Origin: an uncultured Thiotrichales bacterium
Lineage (GTDB): Bacteria > Pseudomonadota > Gammaproteobacteria > Francisellales > CACEW01
NCBI GenBank assembly: GCA_903870015.1
Contig: CAIQBE010000046.1
Coordinates: forward strand, 1-45,249
DNA length: 45,249 nt
Direction: 5' to 3'
Every line of letters begins with the position of its first letter. The stretch's first letter is position 1. Position numbers and translations under genes: made by a program. The notes below the pieces were generated by a model that saw only the letters and a program-made list of their open reading frames with translations, had not been told where the DNA came from and ran no database searches. Of the stretch, positions 17,684-25,492 are shown one piece after another.

Positions 17684-17953
17684 CAAAGACTGCTGCATAA
17701 CCCCTTTCCGGCGTCATCCTTAAGGCTGCTTGATAACCCAGGTGCCCTCTCCCTGGCGTCATCCTTCGAATTTTGCGGAGCAAAATTGCGGATCCAGTTT
17801 TTACTAGCATGCAGCGGAACTGCATTCATTTTGTGGGTAGGGGAGGATTGAATGCAGCTACGCTGCATGCGATTGGGTCCTGGTTCCTCCGCAAAAATTG
17901 CTGCGCAATTTTTCGAAGGATGACGCCGGGGGTATGGGTTATGCAGCAGTCTT
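17684..17953. mobile_element. MITE-like element with nested inverted repeats
   Basis: Perfect 18-bp terminal inverted repeats AAGACTGCTGCATAACCC (17686-17703) and their complement (17936-17953) bound a 268-bp unit. Inside lie a perfect 16-bp pair (17755-17770 and 17912-17927, GGCGTCATCCTTCGAA) and a 22-bp pair with two mismatches (17807-17828 and 17849-17870), so the whole unit can fold into one long hairpin. There is no transposase ORF and no obvious target duplication. The left end recurs in inverted orientation at 20590-20670. Confidence 0.72.
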
Positions 17954-17977
17954 ATTATATTTGTGTCAATATAAATC

Positions 17978-18841
17978 TTAATGATACTTCCCACCCAACC
18001 CATCAAATAACTGCTCGACAGCGTCAGCATCAAACATCTGGCTGCGGCCGCAAAATTCACAGGTGATTTCGATGTAGGGCTCGGTCTCTAAAATGTCAAA
18101 GGCCTCTTCTTCGCCTATGTTTAAAATCGCGTTTTGCATGCGCTCAAAGGAACAATTACAGCCAAAGTGAATCGGCTTGGCGGGAAACAGTTCAAGCTCA
18201 TATTCGTGAAACAGGCGTCTTAAAATCGTGGGAAAATCGCAGGTTTTAAATTCTTCTGGCGTCAAGGTTTCAGCCAACATGGCTAAAGTGCCAAAGGCCT
18301 CACGGCTGTGGCCTTCTTGCACTGGCAAGACTTGCAACATTAAGCCTGCAGCCATATCGAGATCACTAAACAAGACAAAGCGTGTGGGTAATTGCTCGGA
18401 GCGATCAAAGTATTCGCAGAGATTTTTCGCAATCGAAGTTTGCGTGACTTCAATAATACTTTGGTAGGGCTCGCCCATTTGCTCGGGCTCGTAGGTTAGA
18501 TTTAAATAGCCGTTTTGCAGGGCTTGCATTAAATTTTTAGTGCTGATGAGTTCCGGCGATGCGCGCACCAAGCCCCGAATTTCATTATTGGCAGTACAAC
18601 GTGCCGAAAGCAGACTTAAATCGCCCTCGCCCTGAAACTCTAGCGTCAACTGCCCACGCTGCTTCAAAAAGCTCGACATTAAAATCACACCAAGCAACCC
18701 CTCGCCCAATAAATTCCCCAACACAGCAGGATAATGATGCTGATGCGTGATGGTCTGATAGCTATCTTTCAAGCGCACCAAGGTCCCGCGCACCGCAAGG
18801 TCTTTAAAAATAAAATTTTGGCAGACATCAAATTCAATCAT
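17978..18841 (-). CDS. hslO: Redox-regulated chaperone Hsp33
   Basis: Hsp33 is a holdase switched on by oxidation and unfolding. The start chosen is MIEFDVCQNF, which overlaps the ampD stop by 4 bp (ATGA), giving 287 residues. The C-terminal zinc switch is intact: C-x-C in 'FGCNCSFERM' and C-x2-C in 'ITCEFCGRSQMF'. The N-terminal segment 'YPAVLGNLLGEGLLGVILMSSFLK' is typical. It is the last gene of prfB-ampD-hslO. A hairpin-forming element lies directly beyond its stop and could serve as 3' end structure. Confidence 0.97.
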   Translation of the reverse strand: MIEFDVCQNFIFKDLAVRGTLVRLKDSYQTITHQHHYPAVLGNLLGEGLLGVILMSSFLKQRGQLTLEFQGEGDLSLLSARCTANNEIRGLVRASPELISTKNLMQALQNGYLNLTYEPEQMGEPYQSIIEVTQTSIAKNLCEYFDRSEQLPTRFVLFSDLDMAAGLMLQVLPVQEGHSREAFGTLAMLAETLTPEEFKTCDFPTILRRLFHEYELELFPAKPIHFGCNCSFERMQNAILNIGEEEAFDILETEPYIEITCEFCGRSQMFDADAVEQLFDGLGGKYH

Positions 18842-19395
18842 ACTGGCTCCAATAAAGAACGATAATACGCCCAATCAAAATAAGGTCCGGGATCAGTTTT
18901 ACGCCCGGCGGGCAAGGCAATATCGGAATGCCCGACAATGCGATCTAACGTAATGCCAGAATAACAGCGCATAATCGCATGGGTGAGTTCAGCTAAGCTT
19001 CTGTATTGTTCCTCAGTAAAAGGCTGATCATCAGAGCCATTCAACTCAATACCCACGCTATAATCATTACAATTGGCCACACCCTCAAATTCCGAAACTC
19101 CCGCATGCCAGGCGCGATCCAATACCGACACCAATTGATAAATCTCGCCATCTCTAGCAATCAAAAAATGACTAGAAACCTCGCGGCCTGCAAGATCATG
19201 GTAACTCGGATCCTTATTAAGATCCAATTGGTTTTGAAACAAAGCAATAATATCATCGACACCCCAAACACCCGCAGGTAAACTAGCGTTGTGAATCACG
19301 AGCAAATTAACCTCTGCACCTTGAGGACGCTGATTAAAATTAGGAGAGATCGCAATCTTCGAAGATAGAAGCCAGCCTTTTGCATCTATGTGCAT
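18838..19395 (-). CDS. ampD: 1,6-anhydro-N-acetylmuramyl-L-alanine amidase AmpD
   Basis: AmpD is a cytoplasmic zinc amidase that strips the peptide from recycled anhydromuropeptides. The 185 residues match the family. The zinc ligands are visible: His in 'LLVIHNASLP', His in 'IVGHSDIALPAGRKTDPGP' and the Asp of 'KTDPGP'. 'HAGVSEFEGVANCNDYSVGIELNGSD' contains the catalytic region. One base separates it from the prfB stop, and its end overlaps hslO, so the three are cotranscribed. Confidence 0.97.
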   Translation of the reverse strand: MHIDAKGWLLSSKIAISPNFNQRPQGAEVNLLVIHNASLPAGVWGVDDIIALFQNQLDLNKDPSYHDLAGREVSSHFLIARDGEIYQLVSVLDRAWHAGVSEFEGVANCNDYSVGIELNGSDDQPFTEEQYRSLAELTHAIMRCYSGITLDRIVGHSDIALPAGRKTDPGPYFDWAYYRSLLEPV

Positions 19396-19396
19396 G

Positions 19397-20492
19397 TTAA
19401 AATCCCCCCTTCAAACTTGCTTGAATAAACTCGGTCAAATCACCATCCAATACTTTTTGCGTATCAGTACGCTCGATATTAGTACGCAAATCTTTAATGC
19501 GCGACTGATCCAAGACATACGAGCGAATCTGACTACCCCAGCCGATATCTTTTTTCGAATCCTCAAGTGCTGATTGCGCTTCTTTGCGTTTTTGTAATTC
19601 TAGTTCATAAAGTTTAGCTTTGAGCTGCTTAAACGCATTATCGCGATTGGCATGTTGTGAGCGCTCACGCTGACATTGCACCACGGTATTCGTTGGAATA
19701 TGGGTAATCCGAATCGCAGAATCGGTTTTATTCACATGCTGCCCACCCGCACCCGAAGCACGATAGGTATCAATACGCAAATCCGCGGGATTAATTTCTA
19801 CTTCAATATTGTCATCCACCTCTGGCGACACAAACACTGAAGCAAAAGAGGTATGGCGTTTGTTATTAGCATCAAAAGGCGATTTACGCACTAAGCGATG
19901 CACGCCAGTCTCAGTGCGCAACCAGCCATAGGCATACTCACCCTCAACATAAATGGTCGCACCCTTGATCCCAGCAACATCCCCAGGAGAGGCTTCTTCC
20001 AAACTCACTCGAAAGCCGCGCGCTTCACAAAAGCGCATAAACATCCGCAGAACCATCTCGGCCCAATCCTGAGCCTCAGTCCCACCAGAACCGGATTGGA
20101 TATCGACATAAGCATTATTGGGATCCATAGGATGAGAAAACATGCGCTCAAATTCAAGACGCGCCAGCGCGGTTTCAACCGTTTGCACCTCTGCTTGTAA
20201 TTCTACATGCAAGCCCTCATCTTGCTCAGCATCGATAAATTCAAGCATCTCGCGATGATCATTCAGGCTTTTAGTTAAATTAGTTAACAGATGCACGACA
20301 CGCTCTAGCTGTGAACGTTCTTTATTAAGCTCTTGCGCCCGCTCGGGGTTATCCCAAATAGCACTTTCGGACAACTCACGCTCAACCTCTACTAAACGCT
20401 CCGCTTTGATATCAAAGTCAAAGCGACCTCCGAATGCTAGCCAAACGCGTATCTAAATCTTTGATCTGTTCTCGTAAGGGGTTAAGTTCCAC
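19397..20492 (-). CDS. prfB: Peptide chain release factor RF2 (programmed +1 frameshift)
   Basis: RF2 terminates at UAA/UGA. The gene must be read in two frames. A short first frame starts at GTG (20492-20490) and encodes '[19 protein letters not shown]...' for 24 codons, ending CTT TGA C (20423-20417), with GGAGG three bases before CTT, the classical RF2 frameshift signal. After slipping +1 the reading continues '[13 protein letters not shown]' to 19397, total 364 residues (E. coli 365). The GGQ loop ('[11 protein letters not shown]') and the UGA-recognising SPF motif ('KSPFDANN') are intact. The frameshift gives autoregulation by RF2 level. Confidence 0.97.
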
Positions 20493-20853
20493 AAGGGTAT
20501 CCGCTAGTTTTGAGCTATTTTTTCATGAATGCGTTGATAAATCAAGCGATGGTGTGATGATGAGATTTAATAACGCTCCCAGCGTCATCCATGACGCCAG
20601 GGAGAGGGGTGCCTGGGTTATCAGGCAGTCTTAAGGATGAAGTCGGGAAGGGGTTATGCAGCAGTCTTTGCTATTTTTAAATCACCAAAGCAAGCGCAAA
20701 ATAACTCACTTGCATTCCTGATTAAAAAACATCAAAATGATCAATATACAATCTATTATTAAAAATTAGCCATGACGCCTAGTATTCAAACTTCATTATT
20801 TGCGGATCAGCAAAAATTCGCATACAAACGCAAAAAGAAACAAGGACACCCAC
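20493..20853. other. Divergent intergenic region prfB / toxin-like gene
   Basis: This 361-bp region holds a truncated repeat copy (about 20570-20670) and a possible prfB promoter on the minus strand (TTGATT, 17 bp, AAAAAT; weak). The 180 bp before the gene at 20854 are AT-rich with no strong promoter that I can defend. Confidence 0.4.
20570..20670. repeat. Truncated inverted copy of the 17684-17953 element
   Basis: AAGGGGTTATGCAGCAGTCTTTG (23 bases, 20648-20670) is the exact reverse complement of 17684-17706. Similarity continues with scattered differences for about 75 bp (CTTAAGGATGA, CCTGGGTTATCA, GCCAGGGAG). The distal end carries a small palindrome (CTCCC-GCGTCAT / ATGACGC-GGGAG). The other terminal repeat is missing, so this is a truncated or one-ended copy in opposite orientation. 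Confidence 0.72.
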
Positions 20854-22158
20854 ATGACCACCCAATGGATCAACGAAGAAAGCTACACCACAGATGAAAA
20901 TGGCACCAGCGCTAGTCACACCATGCGCGGTAAGGTACTGGAGTCCAAAGCCGGGCCGCATACTTTGGATCAAAAAGACTTTCAGGGTGATGTCATTGTG
21001 CATGATATTATGACCCAAGGCGGCCTTAATGAAACTGAAGTAAGCAACCACAGCACCACCTACGCTGCCAATGTAAACTCCACCCTCACCGAATGCGCGC
21101 CCAACATCAGTAAAAGCTATAAACAAAACCAAAGCTACAGCGAAAGCTACCAAAATAAAACCGAAACCATCAAAGCCGATACATTCAAGCGCACCATCAC
21201 AACCCCACAATTCACCCAATCACAAAACCAGCTAAACCTAAGCGTACCGAACAGTATCAGTTTAAATGCGAGCGAGCGCATTACCCGCAGCATCAACATC
21301 CGCAACGCCACCATCGACACCCACACCATGACCGGGAAAAACTACTCACTACGCGCCAATACCATCCAAAGATTCGGCGGCGTAACGATTATTCGCGGCA
21401 ATTCCGTACGGCTATGCACCAACAACCTACACCTCAACGCCGGTCCATCAGAACCCCCACCTCAAGCTGTAAAACCAAGACAAGACCCTCCCAATATGAT
21501 CGCTAAGGTGAGCGGGAGTTTTGGGAGTAGGACAGTGTCTTTACCCCCAGCCTATTCAAACAACTACATGATTCACATAGATTTTACCGTGAGTGGTGAG
21601 TATGAAATGGAAAGCTTAAACTCAGTAAATCCAACAACGATTAGTAAAGAAGGCATACAAGCTGATGTGAATAAAACGATTGGGGATTATTTTTTTGGGA
21701 TGGAGGTGAAAAGCTCGTCCGATCTTGATAATGGCATGAATACAAACACATCGCCAAGTTTTGTTATTGGGAATAAATATGGCGATTATACGTTAGAGGA
21801 CGGCGTAAGTGTTGCAAGTCTTTATACTATCGCAGGCCAAGTCTTTATTTTTAATTACGTCACGAGCATTTCAAAAGAGAAAAAAATAGTAAATGAATGG
21901 CTATTAACATTAACGGGTAGTTTAACATCAACAATTACGATAGGTAAAAGAAGTGTTGTTGATAATCTTGAAATTGCCGTGAACGATATGGTACAAAATG
22001 TCAGCATTGAACTGAAAAAAGCATCAAGCAATCCATATTATGGGCCTATTCTCAGAGGGCTAAATATTTATGCCAGACCAACGATCCAGGCAATGTATAA
22101 AGAGGCTGAATTCATAGATACTGCAGTCATAACAGCTTTAGAACTATTAGGAGTGTAA
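20854..22158 (+). CDS. Two-part polymorphic-toxin-like protein, function unknown
   Basis: The start is MTTQWINEES, with AAGGA 7 nt upstream (an earlier in-frame ATG at 20800 lacks an RBS). Of 434 residues, the first 195 or so are Thr/Asn/Ser-rich with a beta-strand rhythm ('NSISLNASERITRSINIRNATIDT', 'SLRANTIQRFGGVTIIRGNSVRL'), resembling the repetitive beta-helix of VgrG-like spikes. A Pro-rich hinge (about 195-213) follows, then a C-terminal domain of about 220 residues written in visibly more AT-rich codons. A small membrane protein gene follows after 3 bp. There is no signal peptide. I recognise no named family; the toxin reading is inference from architecture. Confidence 0.55.
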   Translation: MTTQWINEESYTTDENGTSASHTMRGKVLESKAGPHTLDQKDFQGDVIVHDIMTQGGLNETEVSNHSTTYAANVNSTLTECAPNISKSYKQNQSYSESYQNKTETIKADTFKRTITTPQFTQSQNQLNLSVPNSISLNASERITRSINIRNATIDTHTMTGKNYSLRANTIQRFGGVTIIRGNSVRLCTNNLHLNAGPSEPPPQAVKPRQDPPNMIAKVSGSFGSRTVSLPPAYSNNYMIHIDFTVSGEYEMESLNSVNPTTISKEGIQADVNKTIGDYFFGMEVKSSSDLDNGMNTNTSPSFVIGNKYGDYTLEDGVSVASLYTIAGQVFIFNYVTSISKEKKIVNEWLLTLTGSLTSTITIGKRSVVDNLEIAVNDMVQNVSIELKKASSNPYYGPILRGLNIYARPTIQAMYKEAEFIDTAVITALELLGV

Positions 22159-22161
22159 TCA

Positions 22162-22560
22162 ATGAGCACACTTAAGATCAATAGATTTTTAATCTACTTT
22201 GTATCGAGCCTGTTACTGTTGCAACTCGCCAATGCCTATTATGGCCTGATGATTGTTCAAGAAAACTTAGGCCTTACGCCCTTATACGGCCTATGGACTG
22301 AGAGTGTAGTCAGCAGTGTGTTGATCATTATTATACTTGTAGCAACAAGGTTTTACGTTATTGCTTATCTATGGCTGATTGCTTACACCATAAATTACTT
22401 TATAGAGGCCAAGCATTTCACAACAAATAACCCCATTGTTTGGCTGCACCTTGGTAAATACCAGCCTTTTATAGGATTGTCATTGGCTTATTTGGTATTG
22501 GTGTTTAGCATCATCGCCTTAGCGATTTGGATCAAACTTAAATTTTATAAAGGGAAGTGA
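22162..22560 (+). CDS. Small integral membrane protein, candidate immunity protein
   Basis: The 132 residues contain four probable membrane helices (about 8-28, 47-66, 66-84 and 103-126), few charges except the Lys-rich C-terminus, and no recognised family. It starts 3 bp after the preceding gene, so the two are cotranscribed. Small multi-pass proteins directly behind a polymorphic toxin often act as immunity proteins against membrane-active toxins. That role is inferred from position only. Confidence 0.6.
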   Translation: MSTLKINRFLIYFVSSLLLLQLANAYYGLMIVQENLGLTPLYGLWTESVVSSVLIIIILVATRFYVIAYLWLIAYTINYFIEAKHFTTNNPIVWLHLGKYQPFIGLSLAYLVLVFSIIALAIWIKLKFYKGK

Positions 22561-22591
22561 CCAGTAAGGCATAGCCACGCACAAAGCCTCC

Positions 22592-22660
22592 CCCGCCCGG
22601 TCGCCCCATGGGCCTCGTGCTACGCACGACCGGTGCCTCATGGGATCCAGGCGAGATCAA
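22592..22660. repeat. GC-rich imperfect stem-loop
   Basis: A GC-rich block just after the membrane protein gene folds on itself. TCGTGC-TAC-GCACGA forms the tip, and CGCC.GG, CCCATG and GG/CC segments pair outward over about 65 bp. It contrasts strongly with the AT-rich surroundings, and there is no T-run. It may be a dispersed repeat or a 3' end structure. Confidence 0.45.
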
Positions 22661-22766
22661 TTTTCTTTATTTTGCAAATAAATGTAAAACACCACACCCG
22701 GAATCCATTGCTAACCAATTGATTTTCATCAAATAAACCCCAAAGATAAAAAGCAAAGAAAAAACA

Positions 22767-22795
22767 TTAACTTTTTACCAGCAATAATATATGAT
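22767..22795 (+). promoter_or_regulatory. Promoter of the interrupted gene at 22838
   Basis: TTAACT (22767-22772), a 17-bp spacer and TATGAT (22790-22795) form a plausible sigma-70 promoter about 40 bp before the ATG at 22838. An RBS (AAAGG) is present further down. The expression signals therefore survive although the reading frame is cut. Confidence 0.5.
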
Positions 22796-22837
22796 ATTAA
22801 CTATAAGATAAAAACAATAAGAAAGGCACCAATCACA

Positions 22838-24142
22838 ATGCTAACCAAACACTCATGGGCCGATGTTAGAGCAGATATCGCCAAAGTAAATCCATTGCTA
22901 GCAGCCATTATCGACCCCATTAATCCTGGCGAAGAATACAGCATCTACAAACTAAAATGCCCCTGGGGTCAGCATTTATTATAAGACGGCAAGTTAGTCT
23001 TACCAAACCAAAAATCCGAATGGGTCAAAGTCGACGATCCCAGCATAGATCCAAAAATTGCCAATGACCTGAATTACAATAACTCAATGCCCCTAGGCGC
23101 AGTCATCAAAAATTCGATTGAGTTGTATATTAATGTTCTGGGACGCATCATCCCCTGGGTGTTCATACAGGAAGGCCATTTGTTTGGGTTGTGGGTGAGC
23201 TTGCAGCCAAGCGAAACGACTAATCACGTAGGAAGATTTTCAAATATTATTAGTGGCTCAAGATCATTATTACTTTTGCCAAAAATATCCGATGCAACAT
23301 CATTAAAAAGGCTTAAAAAAACATTTTCACTGCGCTGTCGCAGCCCCGAAAATTTAACGGATCAATGGCCATTGCTGCAAGAGTTAGTACAACATCCAGA
23401 GTTTCCAGAGCGCTGGGATTCTGAGGTCTTTTATTTTTCGAGAAAATGGTTAGAGCCCAGCAATGATATCGCCTGGAAGTTATTTAAAAGTCATTTGCTA
23501 GAAACAGCCTGGACAGGCGCGGGGCATTTGAGAGATCAAATTATTTTTGACATTGATTTTTCCTGCGCACTAGAAGAAAGAAACCTCAAGCCCAACCCCT
23601 ATTTAACCGATACCGCGAAGCATCTTTATGCGCTAGCACAAAAGAACTTTCCTGGTTATCAGGTTGCCATCAATAACCAGGCTCTGCCTTTAGAAGCTTT
23701 GCAAAAAATCTTCATTGATATTTATGGTATCAAATACCTACCCACCGTAGTTGTACCTCAATATTTGAGCAGTGACCCAATGTGTCCAATATATTACAGC
23801 CTTGAAGTGCCAACGCTCATGTCATTTTCTCCAAGATCAAGAAAAACCGCAAATAAGCTTGAAGACTTAAGAGAAGTGAAACATATCATGCAAAGGACAG
23901 TTGAGTATTTACTAGAAGACAAATTAAAGCTAGATGAAACGCCTTTGTACAATGTTGTGAAAAACGTTGAGTTTTCCTATGTGCATTCGGATAAAGATAT
24001 CTACAACGAAACCGAAAAATCGAGTGGACTTCTGAAGCAGGATAAAAATTTAGCGTTTGATCAGAGTAAATATCCCGATAAAGAGTTTTGTGATACCAGC
24101 CCTTTTTTGAGGGGATGTGTTAAGATATCAACAAGAAATTAG
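22838..24142 (+). pseudogene. Unknown large protein gene interrupted by an in-frame TAA
   Basis: From ATG 22838 the frame encodes 'MLTKHSWADVRADIAKVNP...CPWGQHLL', meets TAA at 22982-22984 and continues without any frame change as 'DGKLVLPNQKSEW...' to 24142, in all 435 codons with one internal stop. Text on both sides of the stop reads as one continuous protein, so a single substitution (for example TAT to TAA) is the simplest cause. Re-initiation at ATG 23087 could yield 351 residues but no RBS is evident. The family is not recognised. The C-terminus ends 'DTSPFLRGCVKIS'. Confidence 0.75.
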
Positions 24143-24331
24143 CATATTTAATTTTACTACGCAGAAATGATATACCTCAATTTGAAATTTAATAGCCAGC
24201 TCCTTGGCTCGTAATCAACTTACGTTAATAAAATTTACTAGAAAACGTTAAATTAGTTAATAGTTTTTATTTTAAAAGGTTCTTGCTGTCACGCCCGTCT
24301 CTAATATCTATTAGATTTTTAAAACAATTGA

Positions 24332-24360
24332 TTGACAGATGTGGTAAATAAGTGGATAAT
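24332..24360 (+). promoter_or_regulatory. Strong sigma-70 promoter before the coiled-coil gene
   Basis: A perfect TTGACA (24332-24337), a 17-bp spacer and GATAAT (24355-24360, 5 of 6) form the best -35 box in the window. It lies about 75 bp before the ATG at 24436. The rest of the 24143-24435 gap is AT-rich and shows only a short hairpin (AGCCA/TGGCT) near 24194. Confidence 0.75.
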
Positions 24361-24435
24361 TGCCATAAAGGAATCCGTAATGTTGCTAAAAAGCTCTTTA
24401 AGGGACGCTTTATTTGCAAATAAAGGACTAAAGCC

Positions 24436-24882
24436 ATGGAAAATCAAGAGTTTCGCGTTAAAGCCATCTCAGAAAAGATAGGTGAGCAAAGTGCACTTGT
24501 TAGTGATGTTGACAAAAAAATTTCTGAAATAACAAATCAATTATCCCAGTTACAAATAAATAAAGAACTTACAGAGCGAATTATTCTTCAGTTGAAAGAA
24601 GATCTTCGTGCTTTTGGGGTTGAGTATGTCCATGTTGAAAGCAGCCGAAATAAAGAATTAGATCACAGGCCTGAGCTTTCTAAGGAATATACTTTGGAGA
24701 TACTAAAGCGGCTTGATAGGCCGGTAGGGATTCCCGTGAAAGATATTATAGAGGCTTATAAAGAGATAGGAATTGAAACACATAGTCGAATAATGTTTGA
24801 GCATATTGAGCAACTGAAGGATCTCATTTACCAAACAAATCCCAATCAAGTCAGAGGAAGGAAATATAGAGTGAAAAGTTAA
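24436..24882 (+). CDS. Unknown coiled-coil protein with possible winged-helix C-terminus
   Basis: The 148 residues begin with a long heptad-like coiled coil (about 8-60, 'SDVDKKISEITNQLSQLQINKEL'), then a short linker. The C-terminal 70 residues ('SKEYTLEILKRLDRPVGIPVKDIIEAYKEIG...GRKYRVKS') resemble a small winged helix. I recognise no family. It has a strong promoter upstream and a perfect hairpin just after its stop, so it looks like an independently expressed gene. Its codons are more AT-rich than those of the core genes around it. Confidence 0.6.
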   Translation: MENQEFRVKAISEKIGEQSALVSDVDKKISEITNQLSQLQINKELTERIILQLKEDLRAFGVEYVHVESSRNKELDHRPELSKEYTLEILKRLDRPVGIPVKDIIEAYKEIGIETHSRIMFEHIEQLKDLIYQTNPNQVRGRKYRVKS

Positions 24883-24892
24883 TACAAAAGAT

Positions 24893-24925
24893 CCCTTAAG
24901 ATGAACCGCAAATTCATCTTAAGGG
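24893..24925 (+). terminator. Perfect 13-bp hairpin after the coiled-coil gene
   Basis: CCCTTAAGATGAA (24893-24905) and its exact complement (24913-24925) flank a 7-base loop (CCGCAAA), starting 10 bp after the stop. No T-run follows, so it is a transcript-end or processing structure rather than a standard intrinsic terminator. Confidence 0.45.
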
Positions 24926-24956
24926 GTTGGAAGCGTCACGGGTAGAACGAGTTCCA

Positions 24957-25005
24957 CTAGCAAACGCGGCCAAATTCAACAGGCCTATTATCCCAAATTT
25001 GCTAG
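24957..25005 (+). other. Structured leader before the micro-gene
   Basis: CTAGCAAA (24957-24964) and TTTGCTAG (24998-25005) form an 8-bp inverted repeat enclosing GGCC/GGCC. It ends 45 bp before a 33-codon ORF. It may be a leader RNA structure or a protein-binding palindrome. Confidence 0.35.
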
Positions 25006-25049
25006 CCTAAGTCAATCCTGCCCCAATCTTTTTCATTATAAGGAGGCAT

Positions 25050-25151
25050 ATGTTTGACTCTAAGATAGTACATGTATCTGCGTACACTCGTATTCGCTTT
25101 TGCAAAATTGAGCACGTAAACGCATACTGGCGTCGTCTACCTACTCGGTAG
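25050..25151 (+). CDS. 33-residue basic micro-protein with HVxAYxR repeat
   Basis: This ORF is short but well marked. A consensus RBS (AAGGAGG) ends 4 nt before ATG 25050, the stop is TAG, and a strong terminator starts 13 bp later. The peptide is basic and aromatic. The motif H-V-x-A-Y-x-R occurs twice, at residues 8-14 (HVSAYTR) and 22-28 (HVNAYWR), exactly 14 residues apart. It ends RRLPTR. I recall similar VHV.AYTR-type short motifs in small bacterial/phage proteins but cannot name a family. A nucleic-acid-binding role is a guess from the charge. Confidence 0.62.
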   Translation: MFDSKIVHVSAYTRIRFCKIEHVNAYWRRLPTR

Positions 25152-25492
25152 TACGCCACCACTAACCGAGCTCACTAAAGTGGGCTCGGTTTTTTAGTCA
25201 TAAAGACTCATTATAAAAATCAGAAACTTACAAAGATTGAAAAAACCATCAATAAAAGCACATCTTTTAACTTAACTTTATTATTGAGCTTTTATTGCTA
25301 TTTTCATTCAATATCCAATGCGCGATGATGGCACTAACAAAACGCTAGTTCTAAATTGATGAAAGGTTTAAAACTAGTGCAATGAGTCAAGCGTAGGCAA
25401 GACCCAGAAGATAAACCAGGATGGTTTTAGCACACGGAAGTGCACTCTTTGTGGATGAATAAGAAGAACAAGAAATAATAGGAGTAGGGAAA
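25152..25492. other. Gap with terminator and a hairpin, no gene seen
   Basis: After the terminator at 25165-25195 the region is AT-rich. The only structure I can support is CTAGTT...TAAA / TTTA...AACTAG at about 25346-25378. The last 20 bp hold the RBS-like GGAGTAGGG before the next gene. Confidence 0.4.
25165..25195 (+). terminator. Strong Rho-independent terminator of the micro-gene
   Basis: ACCGAGCTCACT and AGTGGGCTCGGT pair over 12 bp with one G-T wobble and a two-base loop, followed by TTTTTT. It is the cleanest intrinsic terminator in the accessory region and marks the end of the micro-gene transcript. Confidence 0.88.

Noticed and set aside
17671..18066. Long ORFs on both strands through the repeat element
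   Set aside because: They lie in an inverted-repeat element and the hslO end, have no RBS, and their translation looks unlike a protein.
22982..22984. Recoding of the in-frame stop (for example selenocysteine)
   Set aside because: The codon is TAA, not TGA, and no downstream recoding element was seen.
24883..25049. tRNA or tmRNA fragment or an attachment site
   Set aside because: No cloverleaf, acceptor stem or T-loop consensus could be assembled from the inverted repeats there.
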